NCBI GenBank assembly: GCA_019636285.1
Contig: JAHBXV010000012.1
Span: 62,001 to 126,000 of the forward strand
Source: Planctomycetaceae bacterium
GTDB lineage: Bacteria > Planctomycetota > Planctomycetia > Planctomycetales > Planctomycetaceae
Direction of reading: 5' to 3'
Length of the DNA stretch: 64,000 bases
How positions within the stretch are numbered: position 1 is the stretch's first letter; every line of letters begins with the position of its first letter. The notes beneath the pieces are model-generated. The model saw only the letters and a list, made by a program, of their open reading frames with translations, had not been told where the DNA came from and did no database searches. Positions 50,051 to 58,613 of the stretch are shown piece after piece. The position numbers and the translations under genes are program-made.

Positions 50051-50797
50051 ATGAGCGAGCCGTCATCCTCTGCTGACAACCACCCAATAGACTGGTCTCC
50101 CGATCCGGACCGTCTGGAAGCCCTCGCGGAATTCGCGGCCGCCGCCGGTCACGAGATCAACAATCCCCTGGGAACCATCGTCGGCCGTGCGAGCCAGTTA
50201 CTGCGCGACGAACAGGATCCCGCCCGACGACAGATGCTGGCAATCATCGGGGCGCAGGCCCTGCGAGTGCGCGACATGATCGGCGACGTCATGCTGTTCG
50301 CCCGCCCCCCCGCGGCACATCCCCAGCGCCTTCATCTCAACGAGGAACTTGAACGCTGGCGGATGACGTGGCAAGCCGACGAACAAAGGGCCTCGACGCC
50401 CCTCGAAGTAAAATGTGAGGGAGAGCTCGTCCTCTGGGCCGATCCCGCACAGTTTGCTGTCATTCTCGCGGAACTGACACGCAACAGTCGCGAAGCGCTG
50501 CTTCCCGACGGTGGACCCATTCGCATCGAGGCAGTCCCCAGCGATTTCCCCGACCGGGTTCGCCTGAGCGTGATCGATCGCGGCCGTGGATTCACTGACG
50601 TCGAACGCTGCCATGCCTTCGACCCGTTTTATTCCGGTCGGCAGGCCGGGCGCGGACTCGGATTCGGCCTGTGCAAAGTGTGGCGGATTGCCCAAATGCA
50701 CAATGCAACGATTGTCGTGACTGGCAAAGCTGGCGAAGAGACGCGAATTGTGCTGGAATGGCCGATACGAGCGGCCGATTCCAGCTCTCCGGCGTGA
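50051..50797 (+). CDS. Soluble histidine kinase, 248 aa
   Basis: No transmembrane segment. Phosphoacceptor helix AEFAAAAGHEINNPLGTIVG with the phospho-His in GHEINNP, the HisKA form common in NtrB-like kinases. The ATPase part has an N-box at ELTRNSREALLPDG, G1 at VIDRGRGFT, F box at AFDPFYSG and G2 at GRGLGFGLCKVW. All are acceptable, though the N-box has Arg in place of the usual Asp. It is the likely kinase of the HTH-REC regulator upstream. A cytoplasmic signal is implied, but no PAS or GAF domain is present. Confidence 0.85.
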   Translation: MSEPSSSADNHPIDWSPDPDRLEALAEFAAAAGHEINNPLGTIVGRASQLLRDEQDPARRQMLAIIGAQALRVRDMIGDVMLFARPPAAHPQRLHLNEELERWRMTWQADEQRASTPLEVKCEGELVLWADPAQFAVILAELTRNSREALLPDGGPIRIEAVPSDFPDRVRLSVIDRGRGFTDVERCHAFDPFYSGRQAGRGLGFGLCKVWRIAQMHNATIVVTGKAGEETRIVLEWPIRAADSSSPA

Positions 50798-50977
50798 GCC
50801 CCAGCGGCAGATTTGGCCAGCTTTCCGATAGGTTGGCGGTTCAACCGCTACCCGACCGCGATCGATGCAGGTGAAGGCGGTGGCTGCCGAAAAGTATCCG
50901 GGCGGTCGTCGACAGCGCGGTCACCCGGCCGATTCCGCCCGCCCGACAAAACGAACGTCCGCAACAGAGAACTCTCC

Positions 50978-51997
50978 ATGGCCTCGACGAAGCTTCAGGG
51001 AATTTTCACCCCCAACATCGTTCCCCTGGACACCCGAGGCGAGATCAACGAACGCGAACTGCGCCGCTATGTCGACTGGCTGATCGACAAGGGGGTCCAC
51101 GGTCTCTACCCCAACGGGTCGACCGGTGAGTTCACGCGATTCACGGCCGACGAGCGCGTGCGGATCATGGAGATCATTACCGACCAGGTCGCGGGCCGCG
51201 TTCCCGTGCTGGCCGGAGCCGCCGAAGCCAATGTTCGCGAGACCCTCCGCGCTTGCGAAACGTACTACCAGTTGGGGGCCACGGCTGTCGCGATCGTCGC
51301 CCCCTTCTACTACAAGCTCAGCCCCCGCGCGGTTTACGCCTACTTCAAAGAGATCGCGGACAACACGCCTATCGACGTCACGCTCTACAACATTCCCATG
51401 TTTGCCAGCCCGATCGACGTCCCCACGGTGCGACGGCTGGCCGAAGAGTGCCCCAAGATCGTGGGCATCAAGGACTCGTCAGGCGAACTGCCCCACATGA
51501 TGCGGATGATCGCGGCCGTGCGACCCAGCCGTCCCGAATTCAGCTTCCTGACCGGTTGGGATGCCGCCCTGATGCCCATGCTGCTGATCGGCTGCGACGG
51601 CGGCACCAACGCCACGTCCGGGGTCGTTCCCGAGCTGACCCGCAAACTCTACGAATTGACGATGTCCGACCAGTTGGATGATGCGCGGACGCTGCAGTAC
51701 GACATTCTGCGGCTGTTCGACACGATGATCTATTCGTCCGAGTTCCCCGACGGCTTCCGCGCCGCGGTGCGGCTGCGCGGCTTTGAAACCGGCATCGGTC
51801 GCCAGCCCCTTTCCGACGATCAGCACCACGACCTGGATTCGCTGGCGAACACTTTGCAGTGCATGCTGGCCGAGCACGGTTTCACCGACGAACCGATCTG
51901 CGGCTGCCCCATTCCGACCACCGGCGAGGCCCCGCAAGACGTCACCCGCATCGTCGAAGCCGTCGTCGCCGCCCTCAAGCAACGCGGCCTCAACTAA
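50978..51997 (+). CDS. DapA/NanA-family lyase 2
   Basis: ATG at 50978 ([18 protein letters not shown]). 339 residues. Motifs: GSTGE (47-51), Tyr137 in TLYNIPMFA, Schiff-base Lys165 in VGIKDSSGE, and a late [16 protein letters not shown]. It is longer than the 292 of classical DapA, with a C-terminal extension of about 40 residues. The two DapA-like genes are only about 35% identical by eye, so they are not a recent duplication. It ends before palindromic repeats at 52026. Substrate unknown: dihydrodipicolinate, KDG or another 2-keto acid. Confidence 0.87.
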   Translation: MASTKLQGIFTPNIVPLDTRGEINERELRRYVDWLIDKGVHGLYPNGSTGEFTRFTADERVRIMEIITDQVAGRVPVLAGAAEANVRETLRACETYYQLGATAVAIVAPFYYKLSPRAVYAYFKEIADNTPIDVTLYNIPMFASPIDVPTVRRLAEECPKIVGIKDSSGELPHMMRMIAAVRPSRPEFSFLTGWDAALMPMLLIGCDGGTNATSGVVPELTRKLYELTMSDQLDDARTLQYDILRLFDTMIYSSEFPDGFRAAVRLRGFETGIGRQPLSDDQHHDLDSLANTLQCMLAEHGFTDEPICGCPIPTTGEAPQDVTRIVEAVVAALKQRGLN

Positions 51998-52025
51998 TTC
52001 ACGCACAAGTCAACCTCGTGAGTGC

Positions 52026-52128
52026 CATGCTTGCCCAAAGGCAAGCATGCGCCTTTCTCCGCGTTCTCTGCGATCTCTGCGGTAAGATCCTTTCGTCACC
52101 GCAGAGACTCCGAGAGACGCGGAGAAAG
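52026..52128. repeat. Two palindromes downstream of the second lyase gene
   Basis: First a perfect hairpin CATGCTTGCC/GGCAAGCATG with loop CAAA (52026-52049), probably a terminator. Then a long imperfect inverted repeat 52053-52083 against 52098-52128 (about 26 of 31 positions), built of CTCTGCG/CGCAGAG units that resemble a repeat type widespread in environmental bacteria. Confidence 0.75.
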
Positions 52129-52202
52129 ATCTGCTGCGATACTCTCCCCGTCTCCCCCTCACCGCGTCCCTCTTCCCCCGAAGGAATTTGAAAAATCGCC
52201 CA

Positions 52203-52242
52203 TTGACACTCTTGGTCAACACTGTACTATCGAAGTAGTACA
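52203..52242 (+). promoter_or_regulatory. GntR-gene promoter with overlapping palindromic operator
   Basis: -35 TTGACA (52203-52208) and -10 TACTAT (52225-52230) are 16 bases apart. The perfect inverted repeat TGTACTA-N6-TAGTACA (52223-52229 and 52236-52242) covers the -10 box and start region. This is the position and form expected for a YtrA-type GntR repressor controlling its own operon. Confidence 0.8.
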
Positions 52243-52254
52243 GAGGGCGCGATC

Positions 52255-52650
52255 ATGCTGTTTCACGTCGACCCCGGAAACGGGCATCCTATCTACGACC
52301 AGATTGCCCGACAGCTCAAATTTGCTGTCGCCAGCCAGGCGATTCGAGCCGGCGACCTGGTTCCTTCGGTGCGGGAGATGGCCCAGCATCTGGCCGTGAA
52401 TCCCAACACCGTCGCTCGCGCCTATCGCGATCTGCAGGTCGACGGCGTCCTGGAGCCGCTCCGCGGCGAGGGCCTGCGAGTCACGCGGGAAGCCCCCGAT
52501 CGTTGCCGTCTGCAACGCCGTCAACTGCTCGGCGATCGTCTGAAAGCCGCCATTCTTGAATGTCGTCGCGGCGGGCTCTCCCCCGACGAAGTCCGCGATC
52601 TCATCAATCACGTCCTTGCGGAAACAGCCTCCTCGGAGACACTCCCATGA
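52255..52650 (+). CDS. GntR-family (YtrA-type) transcriptional repressor
   Basis: 131 residues. The winged helix-turn-helix occupies about 12-78: HPIYDQIARQLKFAVASQAI, GDLVPSVREMAQHLAVNPNTVARAYRDLQVDGVL, with the family signature PSVREMA..L.VNPNTV.RAY. The short C-terminal helical part, with no large effector domain, marks the YtrA subfamily, which usually regulates an adjacent ABC exporter. The ATPase gene overlaps its stop (ATGA, 52647-52650), so the two are translationally coupled. A perfect palindrome upstream is the probable operator. Confidence 0.93.
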   Translation: MLFHVDPGNGHPIYDQIARQLKFAVASQAIRAGDLVPSVREMAQHLAVNPNTVARAYRDLQVDGVLEPLRGEGLRVTREAPDRCRLQRRQLLGDRLKAAILECRRGGLSPDEVRDLINHVLAETASSETLP

Positions 52651-53579
52651 CTTCCGTCTGCGACTTTCGTCATGTCACCAAACGGTTTGGCGACGCATTC
52701 GCCCTTCGCGATGTCAGCTTCAGCGTGAAGCCGGGCCAGGTCGTCGCCCTCCTGGGTGAAAACGGAGCCGGCAAAACCACGGCGATCCGCATTCTGCTCG
52801 GGCTGTTGACGGCGGATGACGGCGAGGCCCGCGTCCTCCAGCTCAACAGCCGGAAATTCGGCGACGAGATCCGTCGTCGCATCGGCTATGTCCCCGATCG
52901 CCCGGCTCTGTACGACTGGATGACAGTCGATGAAGCCGGCTGGTTTGCAGCGGGATTCTGTCCGCTGGGAACATTCGAACGCTTTCTGCAATTGGCCCGG
53001 AAGTTTGATCTTCCCGGCAACCGGCCGATCAAGGCGTTGTCCAAGGGAATGCAGGCCAAGGTGTCGCTGAGCCTTGCCCTGGCGCATGAACCGGATCTCC
53101 TCATTCTGGATGAGCCGACCTCGGGGCTCGACCCGCTCGTGCGCCGCGAGTTCCTGGAGAGTATGGTCGACATCGCCGCGACCGGCCGGACCGTTTTTCT
53201 TTCCAGCCATCAGATCGCGGAAGTCGAACGCGTCGCCGATACCGTTTTGGTCCTACGGCATGGCCGTCTGGTGCTCAACGAACGGTTGGAATCGCTCAAG
53301 AGTCGCGTGAAGCAAGTCCAGGTGACGCTCGACGCCGTCGACACGGCACCGCCGCCGCTCCCCGATCCCGCCCGTTTATTGGCCTCGGAGTCGTTCGAGC
53401 GCCGGTGGCAATTGCTGGTGCGCGACTTCGGCGACGCTCAGCAAGACATCTTGCGATCGCTGCCCGGCGTCCTCGATGTGCAGTCGCGCACGCCGTCGCT
53501 CGAAGAGATCTTCGTGGCTTGCATGCAGGACTCCGCGAACGCGACCTGGACGATCGATGAACCGGTCGCGATGCCGTAA
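52647..53579 (+). CDS. ABC-2 type exporter ATP-binding protein
   Basis: ATG at 52647 overlaps the GntR stop. 310 residues: Walker A LLGENGAGKTTAIR, Q-loop GYVPDRPALYDWMTV, signature LSKGMQAKVSLSLALAH, Walker B LLILDEPTSGLD, switch SSHQIAEVER. This is the DrrA/CcmA-like form used with ABC-2 permeases. The C-terminal extension has a VLRHGRLVLNERLESLK segment common to such exporters. The permease gene follows 57 bases downstream. The operon likely exports a drug, peptide or lipid that inactivates the repressor. Confidence 0.92.
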   Translation: MTSVCDFRHVTKRFGDAFALRDVSFSVKPGQVVALLGENGAGKTTAIRILLGLLTADDGEARVLQLNSRKFGDEIRRRIGYVPDRPALYDWMTVDEAGWFAAGFCPLGTFERFLQLARKFDLPGNRPIKALSKGMQAKVSLSLALAHEPDLLILDEPTSGLDPLVRREFLESMVDIAATGRTVFLSSHQIAEVERVADTVLVLRHGRLVLNERLESLKSRVKQVQVTLDAVDTAPPPLPDPARLLASESFERRWQLLVRDFGDAQQDILRSLPGVLDVQSRTPSLEEIFVACMQDSANATWTIDEPVAMP

Positions 53580-53636
53580 TCACTCGCTCCCATCCAAAGT
53601 CTCCTGTCCTCGTCCCCTTCTTCAGGACGCGCGATC

Positions 53637-56012
53637 ATGTTCGGCTCACCGGCGCTCGGACGACTGGTCTGGAAGGAATATCGGCAGCTTCGCACGCTGT
53701 GGCTGGGCTGCTGCCTGGGCACATTCGGCCTGATGCTGATCATCGCGATCTTCCTGATCATGAATCGCAGCACGTTCGCGGAACAAGCGGCCAGCCTCAC
53801 GTTCTGGATTCCGTTCGTCTATCTCATTGCCGGCGCTGCGATCCAGTACGCGGGCGAGACCGAGGAACGAACCGCCTTCCATCTCATTCAACTGGCGCCA
53901 TCCCTGCGGGTGCTGCTGGCGGGCAAAGTTGGCTTTCTAATGGTCAGCGCGACCATCCTGCAGATCGCGCTGTTTGCCTTCGCGGGCGTCCTGGCCTTGT
54001 TCGATCGACACTCCAATCCCGCGTTTGACCTTGCACGAGATGCGGGATTTCTCATCGGCGTCTTTGTGTTGATGTATGTCCACGTCACGATCTGGTCCAT
54101 GTTCTGGTCGCTGCTGGTGGATAAGGCTCTGGTCGCGGTGGTGATCGCCGCGCTCCTGTTCTTGCCGTTCGAGATTATTCTGCAGTTGATCGCGACTCCG
54201 TGGACCCACGGTTCGACGAGCGATTGGGGCTGGTTCCTCTCCGTTTTCGTGTCGCATTTCGTTGTCGATTCGATCTTGCTGACAATCGTCGTCTTTCTCG
54301 CCAAGGGATGGCTGAATGGGCGGCCGGCTCCGCTGAGTCTCGTGCCGATTCGTCTCCCGCGGCCCCAACGCCGACTCACCGAGCGAACTCTGGTTCGGAC
54401 CGAAGAAGCCCCGCAGGGCTGGCAGCGCACGTGGCATCGCTTGCGATGGCTCGAGTGGCAGTCGCTGCGAACCTTCCTGTTCTGGTCGGCGATCCTCGCC
54501 ATTCCCGTTGTTCTGCTGATTCTTGTGCTCGGCCCCGGGAACTCGCGGAACCTGGCGGCCCTGACGCTCATCCTCCCGTGGTTGTGCGCCCTCCTGGGTG
54601 TGTTCGCGTGGCGCAACGAGCAATTGAATCACGGCTACCGGCAACTCGTCTTCCGCGGAGCATCGCCGCTGGCGCTATGGCTCAACAAGCTTCTTTGCTG
54701 GGGGGTGTTGCCCATCGGCGTGGGAGCCCTCATCGCAACAGCGATCTCCTGGATGGGCGACGACGTTACGCAGGTTCTGCGTTTCCAGGACGTCGATCTG
54801 AAACGAATCTCGGCTCACTGGTTCTTCGCCGCCTGCCTGTCGTTCTTGATCGGCTTTTTTGGCGGATCGACCCAGCGACGCTCGCTGCTGGGGTTGGGGA
54901 TGGCGATCGGATTCGGGTACGCGGCATTTATTTGGGTGATGGTTGTCACCTACGCCCCGCTCCCGGCGCATCTCTTCCTGTGGCCGCTGCCAGTTCTGTT
55001 TCTGTATGTCTCCTGGCGGCATCTCCCCAATTGGTGGCTGGAGCGATCGGGCCCCTGGGTCTGGCTGCCCCGCGCGGCCGAAATCACCCTGGGCTGCCTG
55101 GCGCTCTTGGGAGGCGGAATTGCCTGGCGAATCTACGAGATTCCCGATCGATCGGCCGAGGCGAATGAGATTATCTCGGTCTACATGGCTGGCGCACCCA
55201 ACTCTTCATCGAACTGGGTGCGTTTCGAAGAACTGGTCAAAGCCATCATGGCGGCACCCGATCGTGATGCCGCTGAGGGCCCGGTCACTATGGACGATGC
55301 AAAGCGAGTTGCAGCCAATCAGGACAAACTGCGGGAGCTTCGCGACCTGCTCTTAAAAGATCCCGCGTTGTGGCGACAACCCAAGCGAGCGCAGATCAAT
55401 GATGATCCCGCGCGACTCTTGCTGTTAATGGCCATGCTGGAAGTGGAAGAAGGTCGGCCGGAGGCTTCGACCGACTGGATTCGCGCGGCGTTTAACGATC
55501 TCCGCGTTGTTCAGGCCCACGCCCCGCTGGGTGGTTATTTTTCAAAGCAAGTCGTTACCGATTTCGCATGGCACCTGAACCAATGGGCGCGAGACCCGCG
55601 CGTTTCCCAGGAACTGCGTGATGCGACGTTCGACATGGTTAAGCGGGATCAGCAACAGCAGCCAGGCATCGGGTTGCAACCGTTGGTGCATGACTATGCC
55701 CTGTATCGAATCAACAAAGACGCGGAACTCGGTTTCTGGACGACACGATTCAACTGGGAATGGGCCCGAGATCGGCGGCTGTCCCAGCTTGCTCTTTCCA
55801 ACCAGTGGAATCAGTTGAGAAGCCATCCCCTTGGCCCGCCTGCTGGCATGGCATCGCTCAAGCGAGTCGATAATTACCACTGGGCGTGGCGAAGCAATTC
55901 ACCGGTCCCACCGGAGAAGTACGGCCTCAACGATCTGACAACCGCCACGATGTACGAGTGGGCGTTGACCTGGCAACGTCTCGTGGATGATGCGCGGAAT
56001 TCCGGTCGCTGA
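53637..56012 (+). CDS. ABC-2 type permease with long soluble C-terminal part
   Basis: 791 residues. About the first 520 contain some 12 hydrophobic helices in two halves, beginning VWKEYRQLRTLWLGCCLGTF and TFGLMLIIAIFLIMN, with a second half starting LEWQSLRTFLFWSAILAIPV. The last ~250 residues (from about 530: RIYEIPDRSAEANEI) are soluble and helical, with repeated tryptophans and an overall acidic character. ABC-2 permeases for the YtrA-type operons rarely carry such a tail, so it may bind the substrate or an accessory protein outside the membrane. Third gene of the GntR operon. Confidence 0.85.
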   Translation: MFGSPALGRLVWKEYRQLRTLWLGCCLGTFGLMLIIAIFLIMNRSTFAEQAASLTFWIPFVYLIAGAAIQYAGETEERTAFHLIQLAPSLRVLLAGKVGFLMVSATILQIALFAFAGVLALFDRHSNPAFDLARDAGFLIGVFVLMYVHVTIWSMFWSLLVDKALVAVVIAALLFLPFEIILQLIATPWTHGSTSDWGWFLSVFVSHFVVDSILLTIVVFLAKGWLNGRPAPLSLVPIRLPRPQRRLTERTLVRTEEAPQGWQRTWHRLRWLEWQSLRTFLFWSAILAIPVVLLILVLGPGNSRNLAALTLILPWLCALLGVFAWRNEQLNHGYRQLVFRGASPLALWLNKLLCWGVLPIGVGALIATAISWMGDDVTQVLRFQDVDLKRISAHWFFAACLSFLIGFFGGSTQRRSLLGLGMAIGFGYAAFIWVMVVTYAPLPAHLFLWPLPVLFLYVSWRHLPNWWLERSGPWVWLPRAAEITLGCLALLGGGIAWRIYEIPDRSAEANEIISVYMAGAPNSSSNWVRFEELVKAIMAAPDRDAAEGPVTMDDAKRVAANQDKLRELRDLLLKDPALWRQPKRAQINDDPARLLLLMAMLEVEEGRPEASTDWIRAAFNDLRVVQAHAPLGGYFSKQVVTDFAWHLNQWARDPRVSQELRDATFDMVKRDQQQQPGIGLQPLVHDYALYRINKDAELGFWTTRFNWEWARDRRLSQLALSNQWNQLRSHPLGPPAGMASLKRVDNYHWAWRSNSPVPPEKYGLNDLTTATMYEWALTWQRLVDDARNSGR

Positions 56013-56094
56013 GCAGTCCAGCGAGCAGGAAACACCAGCCGGGCAGAGCGCGACATCGCCCCGTCGCCCTCTCACCCCATCTCCGTGTCGCCAA

Positions 56095-57525
56095 CTACGC
56101 GACCACCCGGTTCCGCTTCGGAATCTCGCGCAGCTCGACCAGATCGTGAATGTTCCCGCAAACCGGTTGCGCGCCAAATTTGCCGGTGGGTTCGCCGAGG
56201 TGAACCATGATGCGCGAGGTCGGACTCAGCATGGTCGAAATGACCTTGCCGCTGACGTCGATACCCGGCACGACGTTGACCTGAAAGCGCTGCAGAATGG
56301 CGGGAATTACCATCTTCAGAATCAGCATGGCCAGGGGCGCGCCGATGCACATCCGAGGACCGGAACCGAAGGGCAAATAAGCGTACGGCGAAGGCGTAAT
56401 TGTCTCCCACCGCCTTGGCAGGAACGCATCGGGCTCGGGATAGAGTTCCGGCAGGTGATGCGTGATGAACTGGCTGAAGACGATTCCCTGCCCAGCCGAG
56501 AGCGAGAACGGCCCGAGTTCGGTTGGTAGAGCCGTAATGCGCTGCGAGTACGAGGATGCTGGCAGGACGCGCATGCTTTCCTTGATGCACCGCTCCATGC
56601 ACGACAACCGTTCCACATCGTCGGGCGAGGGAAACTGGCCGTTCAGTTCGCGCGTCAGTTCCGCATGCAGTTCCCCCATCGCCGAGGGATGTTGCGCGAG
56701 CAGGAACAGCGTCCAGGTCAACGAGTGCGCGGTCGTCAGGTGAGCCGCCGCGAAGAGGAGTGCCGCCTGGCCGATTAATGTTTCATCGCTGATGGCTCCC
56801 TGCTCGTCATGCGCGTGAAGCAACAATGAGAGGAGGTTGGTTTCGTTTTGCGAGCCGTCGCGGCGCAATTGAATGAGGCCGGCGATTTCGGCTTCCAGCC
56901 CGCGCGAAAATTCGAGGAGTTCGGGATAGCGGCTGGAAATGTCGGGATCGGAAACGAACGCGCCCATCCCCATTTCGTGATTCAGATGGACCCAGTGATC
57001 GATCTTGCGGCCGATCGTGTAGGCGAGTTCGGGATCGTCCAAGCCAAACAGAATGGTGCTTGTCAGCCGCAACATGAATTCCGTCATCTCGCGATTGAGA
57101 TCGAACTCCTGCCCCGGCTGCCAGCCGTTGATCATTTGCTCGGCGAGGATGCGGATGGTGTCGGTATAGCCCTGAATGGCTTTCTTCGACAGCGCTTCCA
57201 TCATCAAACGGCGGTTGCGCTTATGCTCGTCGCCATTCTGGCTGAGGAGCCCCGAACTGAGGCGACGCTGGGGCGACTTGCGCGGACCACGAACCGCAAA
57301 GAACCGGGAATGGAAGACCGCGGTGTTCGTAAGAACCTGGTGGTTGTAGTCCTGGCCGAAGACAAAGTGGATCCGCTGACCGTCCTGCTCGAGGGCCGAA
57401 GCGTGTCCAAATTGACGTAACTGCCGACGCATGCACGCGATCGGGTCGTCTGGAAAATCCAGAAGGCTTCCCTGCAAAACGGGCAACGGTCGCCCTCCGG
57501 TCAGCGAAACGACGTCGGCATCCAT
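56095..57525 (-). CDS. Cytochrome P450
   Basis: ATG at 57525 (MDADVVSLTGGRPLPVLQG) gives 476 residues, normal for the family. The heme-binding loop FGSGPRMCIGAPLA places the axial Cys at about 393. The ExxR of the K helix is KESMR. The I-helix reads LLFAAAHLTTAHSLTW: the oxygen-activating (A/G)Gx(D/E)T(T/S) motif is altered, with Leu at the acidic position but the Thr pair kept. PERF-type PxxFxPxRW appears as DAFLPRRW. No redox partner gene (ferredoxin or reductase) is nearby. It may be a monooxygenase with an unusual proton-delivery route, or use peroxide. Substrate unknown. Confidence 0.9.
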   Translation of the reverse strand: MDADVVSLTGGRPLPVLQGSLLDFPDDPIACMRRQLRQFGHASALEQDGQRIHFVFGQDYNHQVLTNTAVFHSRFFAVRGPRKSPQRRLSSGLLSQNGDEHKRNRRLMMEALSKKAIQGYTDTIRILAEQMINGWQPGQEFDLNREMTEFMLRLTSTILFGLDDPELAYTIGRKIDHWVHLNHEMGMGAFVSDPDISSRYPELLEFSRGLEAEIAGLIQLRRDGSQNETNLLSLLLHAHDEQGAISDETLIGQAALLFAAAHLTTAHSLTWTLFLLAQHPSAMGELHAELTRELNGQFPSPDDVERLSCMERCIKESMRVLPASSYSQRITALPTELGPFSLSAGQGIVFSQFITHHLPELYPEPDAFLPRRWETITPSPYAYLPFGSGPRMCIGAPLAMLILKMVIPAILQRFQVNVVPGIDVSGKVISTMLSPTSRIMVHLGEPTGKFGAQPVCGNIHDLVELREIPKRNRVVA

Positions 57526-57731
57526 GAGTGAAACACCCTTCCATGGTCTTTCAAAGTCGCCAAGGGCCGATTCTAGAGGGGGTGCCGGAGCGCGAGCAAT
57601 CCTGGTTTTCCGACACTCCGCCGGAAACTTCGTGATCGAAAGTCCCCTGTCCGACGTATTTTCCGAGTGATACCCTGATCGCAACTCAAGTGCCACCAAC
57701 TCCTTCATTTCCAGCACGGGAGAGTGCAGCC

Positions 57732-57902
57732 ATGCCGTCGTTCTTTTTCTGGCTGACCATGGCCGCGGCCATGGGGGCACTAGTGGGGACTCTCATGCGT
57801 CCAGGATTCCCGGAAATCGTCCTTTCAGTCATCGCGCTGAACGCGATTTTTTACGGTTTCCGGAACGCCCTGCGAGCACGTCGCCGCCGCGCGGCTGTCT
57901 GA
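57732..57902 (+). CDS. Small membrane protein, 56 aa
   Basis: ATG at 57732 has GGGAGAG 7 bases upstream, a good ribosome-binding site for so short a gene. Two hydrophobic helices (FFFWLTMAAAMGALVGTLM and IVLSVIALNAIFYGF) with a short Pro-rich turn, ending in a basic tail RARRRRAAV. It is divergent from the P450 gene. No family recognised. Confidence 0.7.
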   Translation: MPSFFFWLTMAAAMGALVGTLMRPGFPEIVLSVIALNAIFYGFRNALRARRRRAAV

Positions 57903-57927
57903 ACGTCGCTGAGGTGTTCGTTCCCCA

Positions 57928-58395
57928 TCAGGCGTCAGCCAACGATTTCAAATCGGCCAGCAGGGCATCGCGTTCCTGAAGATCGGTGACCCCCACGGCT
58001 TCGGCGTGGGCCAGGCCGAGATGTTGCTCGGCCGCGGCATGGTCGCCCGCCACACGCGCCGCGCGGGCGAGCGCTTCGTGCGCGTAACCGCGATAGAAGG
58101 GCGCTTCATCCTTCGCGAATTCGAGAGACAACAGGCTGAACCTTTTGGCTTCGCTCGCGTTCTTCAGAATGGCCTGTACCCGCGAGGCCAGCCAGTAGCC
58201 GATCGACAGGTTTCTCGGCGTGCAATCGTCGCGGTCCATCCAATGACACAGCGAGGCCATCGCGAGGGCTTCCATCCTGCGGTCGTCCGCATCACTACGT
58301 TCCGGCTGGTCGAGCAGATCCCAGGTCTGATTGAAGTACCGGGCAGCGAAATACTTGTGCGCGACGGCCAGATCGAAGGGAGGCGAGGAAGACAT
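57928..58395 (-). CDS. Hypothetical helical-repeat (TPR-like) protein, 155 aa
   Basis: ATG at 58395 with GAGGG upstream. The sequence is almost all helix, with repeat-like units AVAHKYFAARYFNQTWDLLDQ, ASLCHWMDRDDCTPRNLSIGYWLASR, EAKRFSLLSLEFAKDEAPFYRGYAHEALARAARV and AAAEQHLGLAHAEAVG, the last two typical of TPR hairpins. Soluble, cytoplasmic, no catalytic motif. It probably binds a partner protein. It lies tail-to-tail with the small membrane protein gene, 25 bases away. Confidence 0.75.
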   Translation of the reverse strand: MSSSPPFDLAVAHKYFAARYFNQTWDLLDQPERSDADDRRMEALAMASLCHWMDRDDCTPRNLSIGYWLASRVQAILKNASEAKRFSLLSLEFAKDEAPFYRGYAHEALARAARVAGDHAAAEQHLGLAHAEAVGVTDLQERDALLADLKSLADA

Positions 58396-58446
58396 GACAA
58401 GAGCCCTCAGCAGTCAGGGATCAGCAATCAGCCCAGAGAGTCCCAC

Positions 58447-58512
58447 TTTCGAATTTCCGATTTCGAATTTCGAGTTTTGGTTTTCACCATCAACCTTCAA
58501 CCATCGACCCTC
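58447..58512. repeat. AATTTCGA and CAACC-type low-complexity repeats
   Basis: Spaced TTTCGAATTTC/CGATTTCGAATTTCG units followed by CATCAACCTTCAACCATCGACCCTCAACC. The first type also occurs at 13549-13598. Part of the 218-base gap before the M16 protease gene; no gene seen. Confidence 0.6.
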
Positions 58513-58613
58513 AACCCAATCGGTTCCTTTCCCATCGGGTGACTGCTAGGATCACTCTCCCAGGGATTCTTGCCTGCCGCCGATCTCGCGGCAATCGAAG
58601 GAGTGATGCAACG

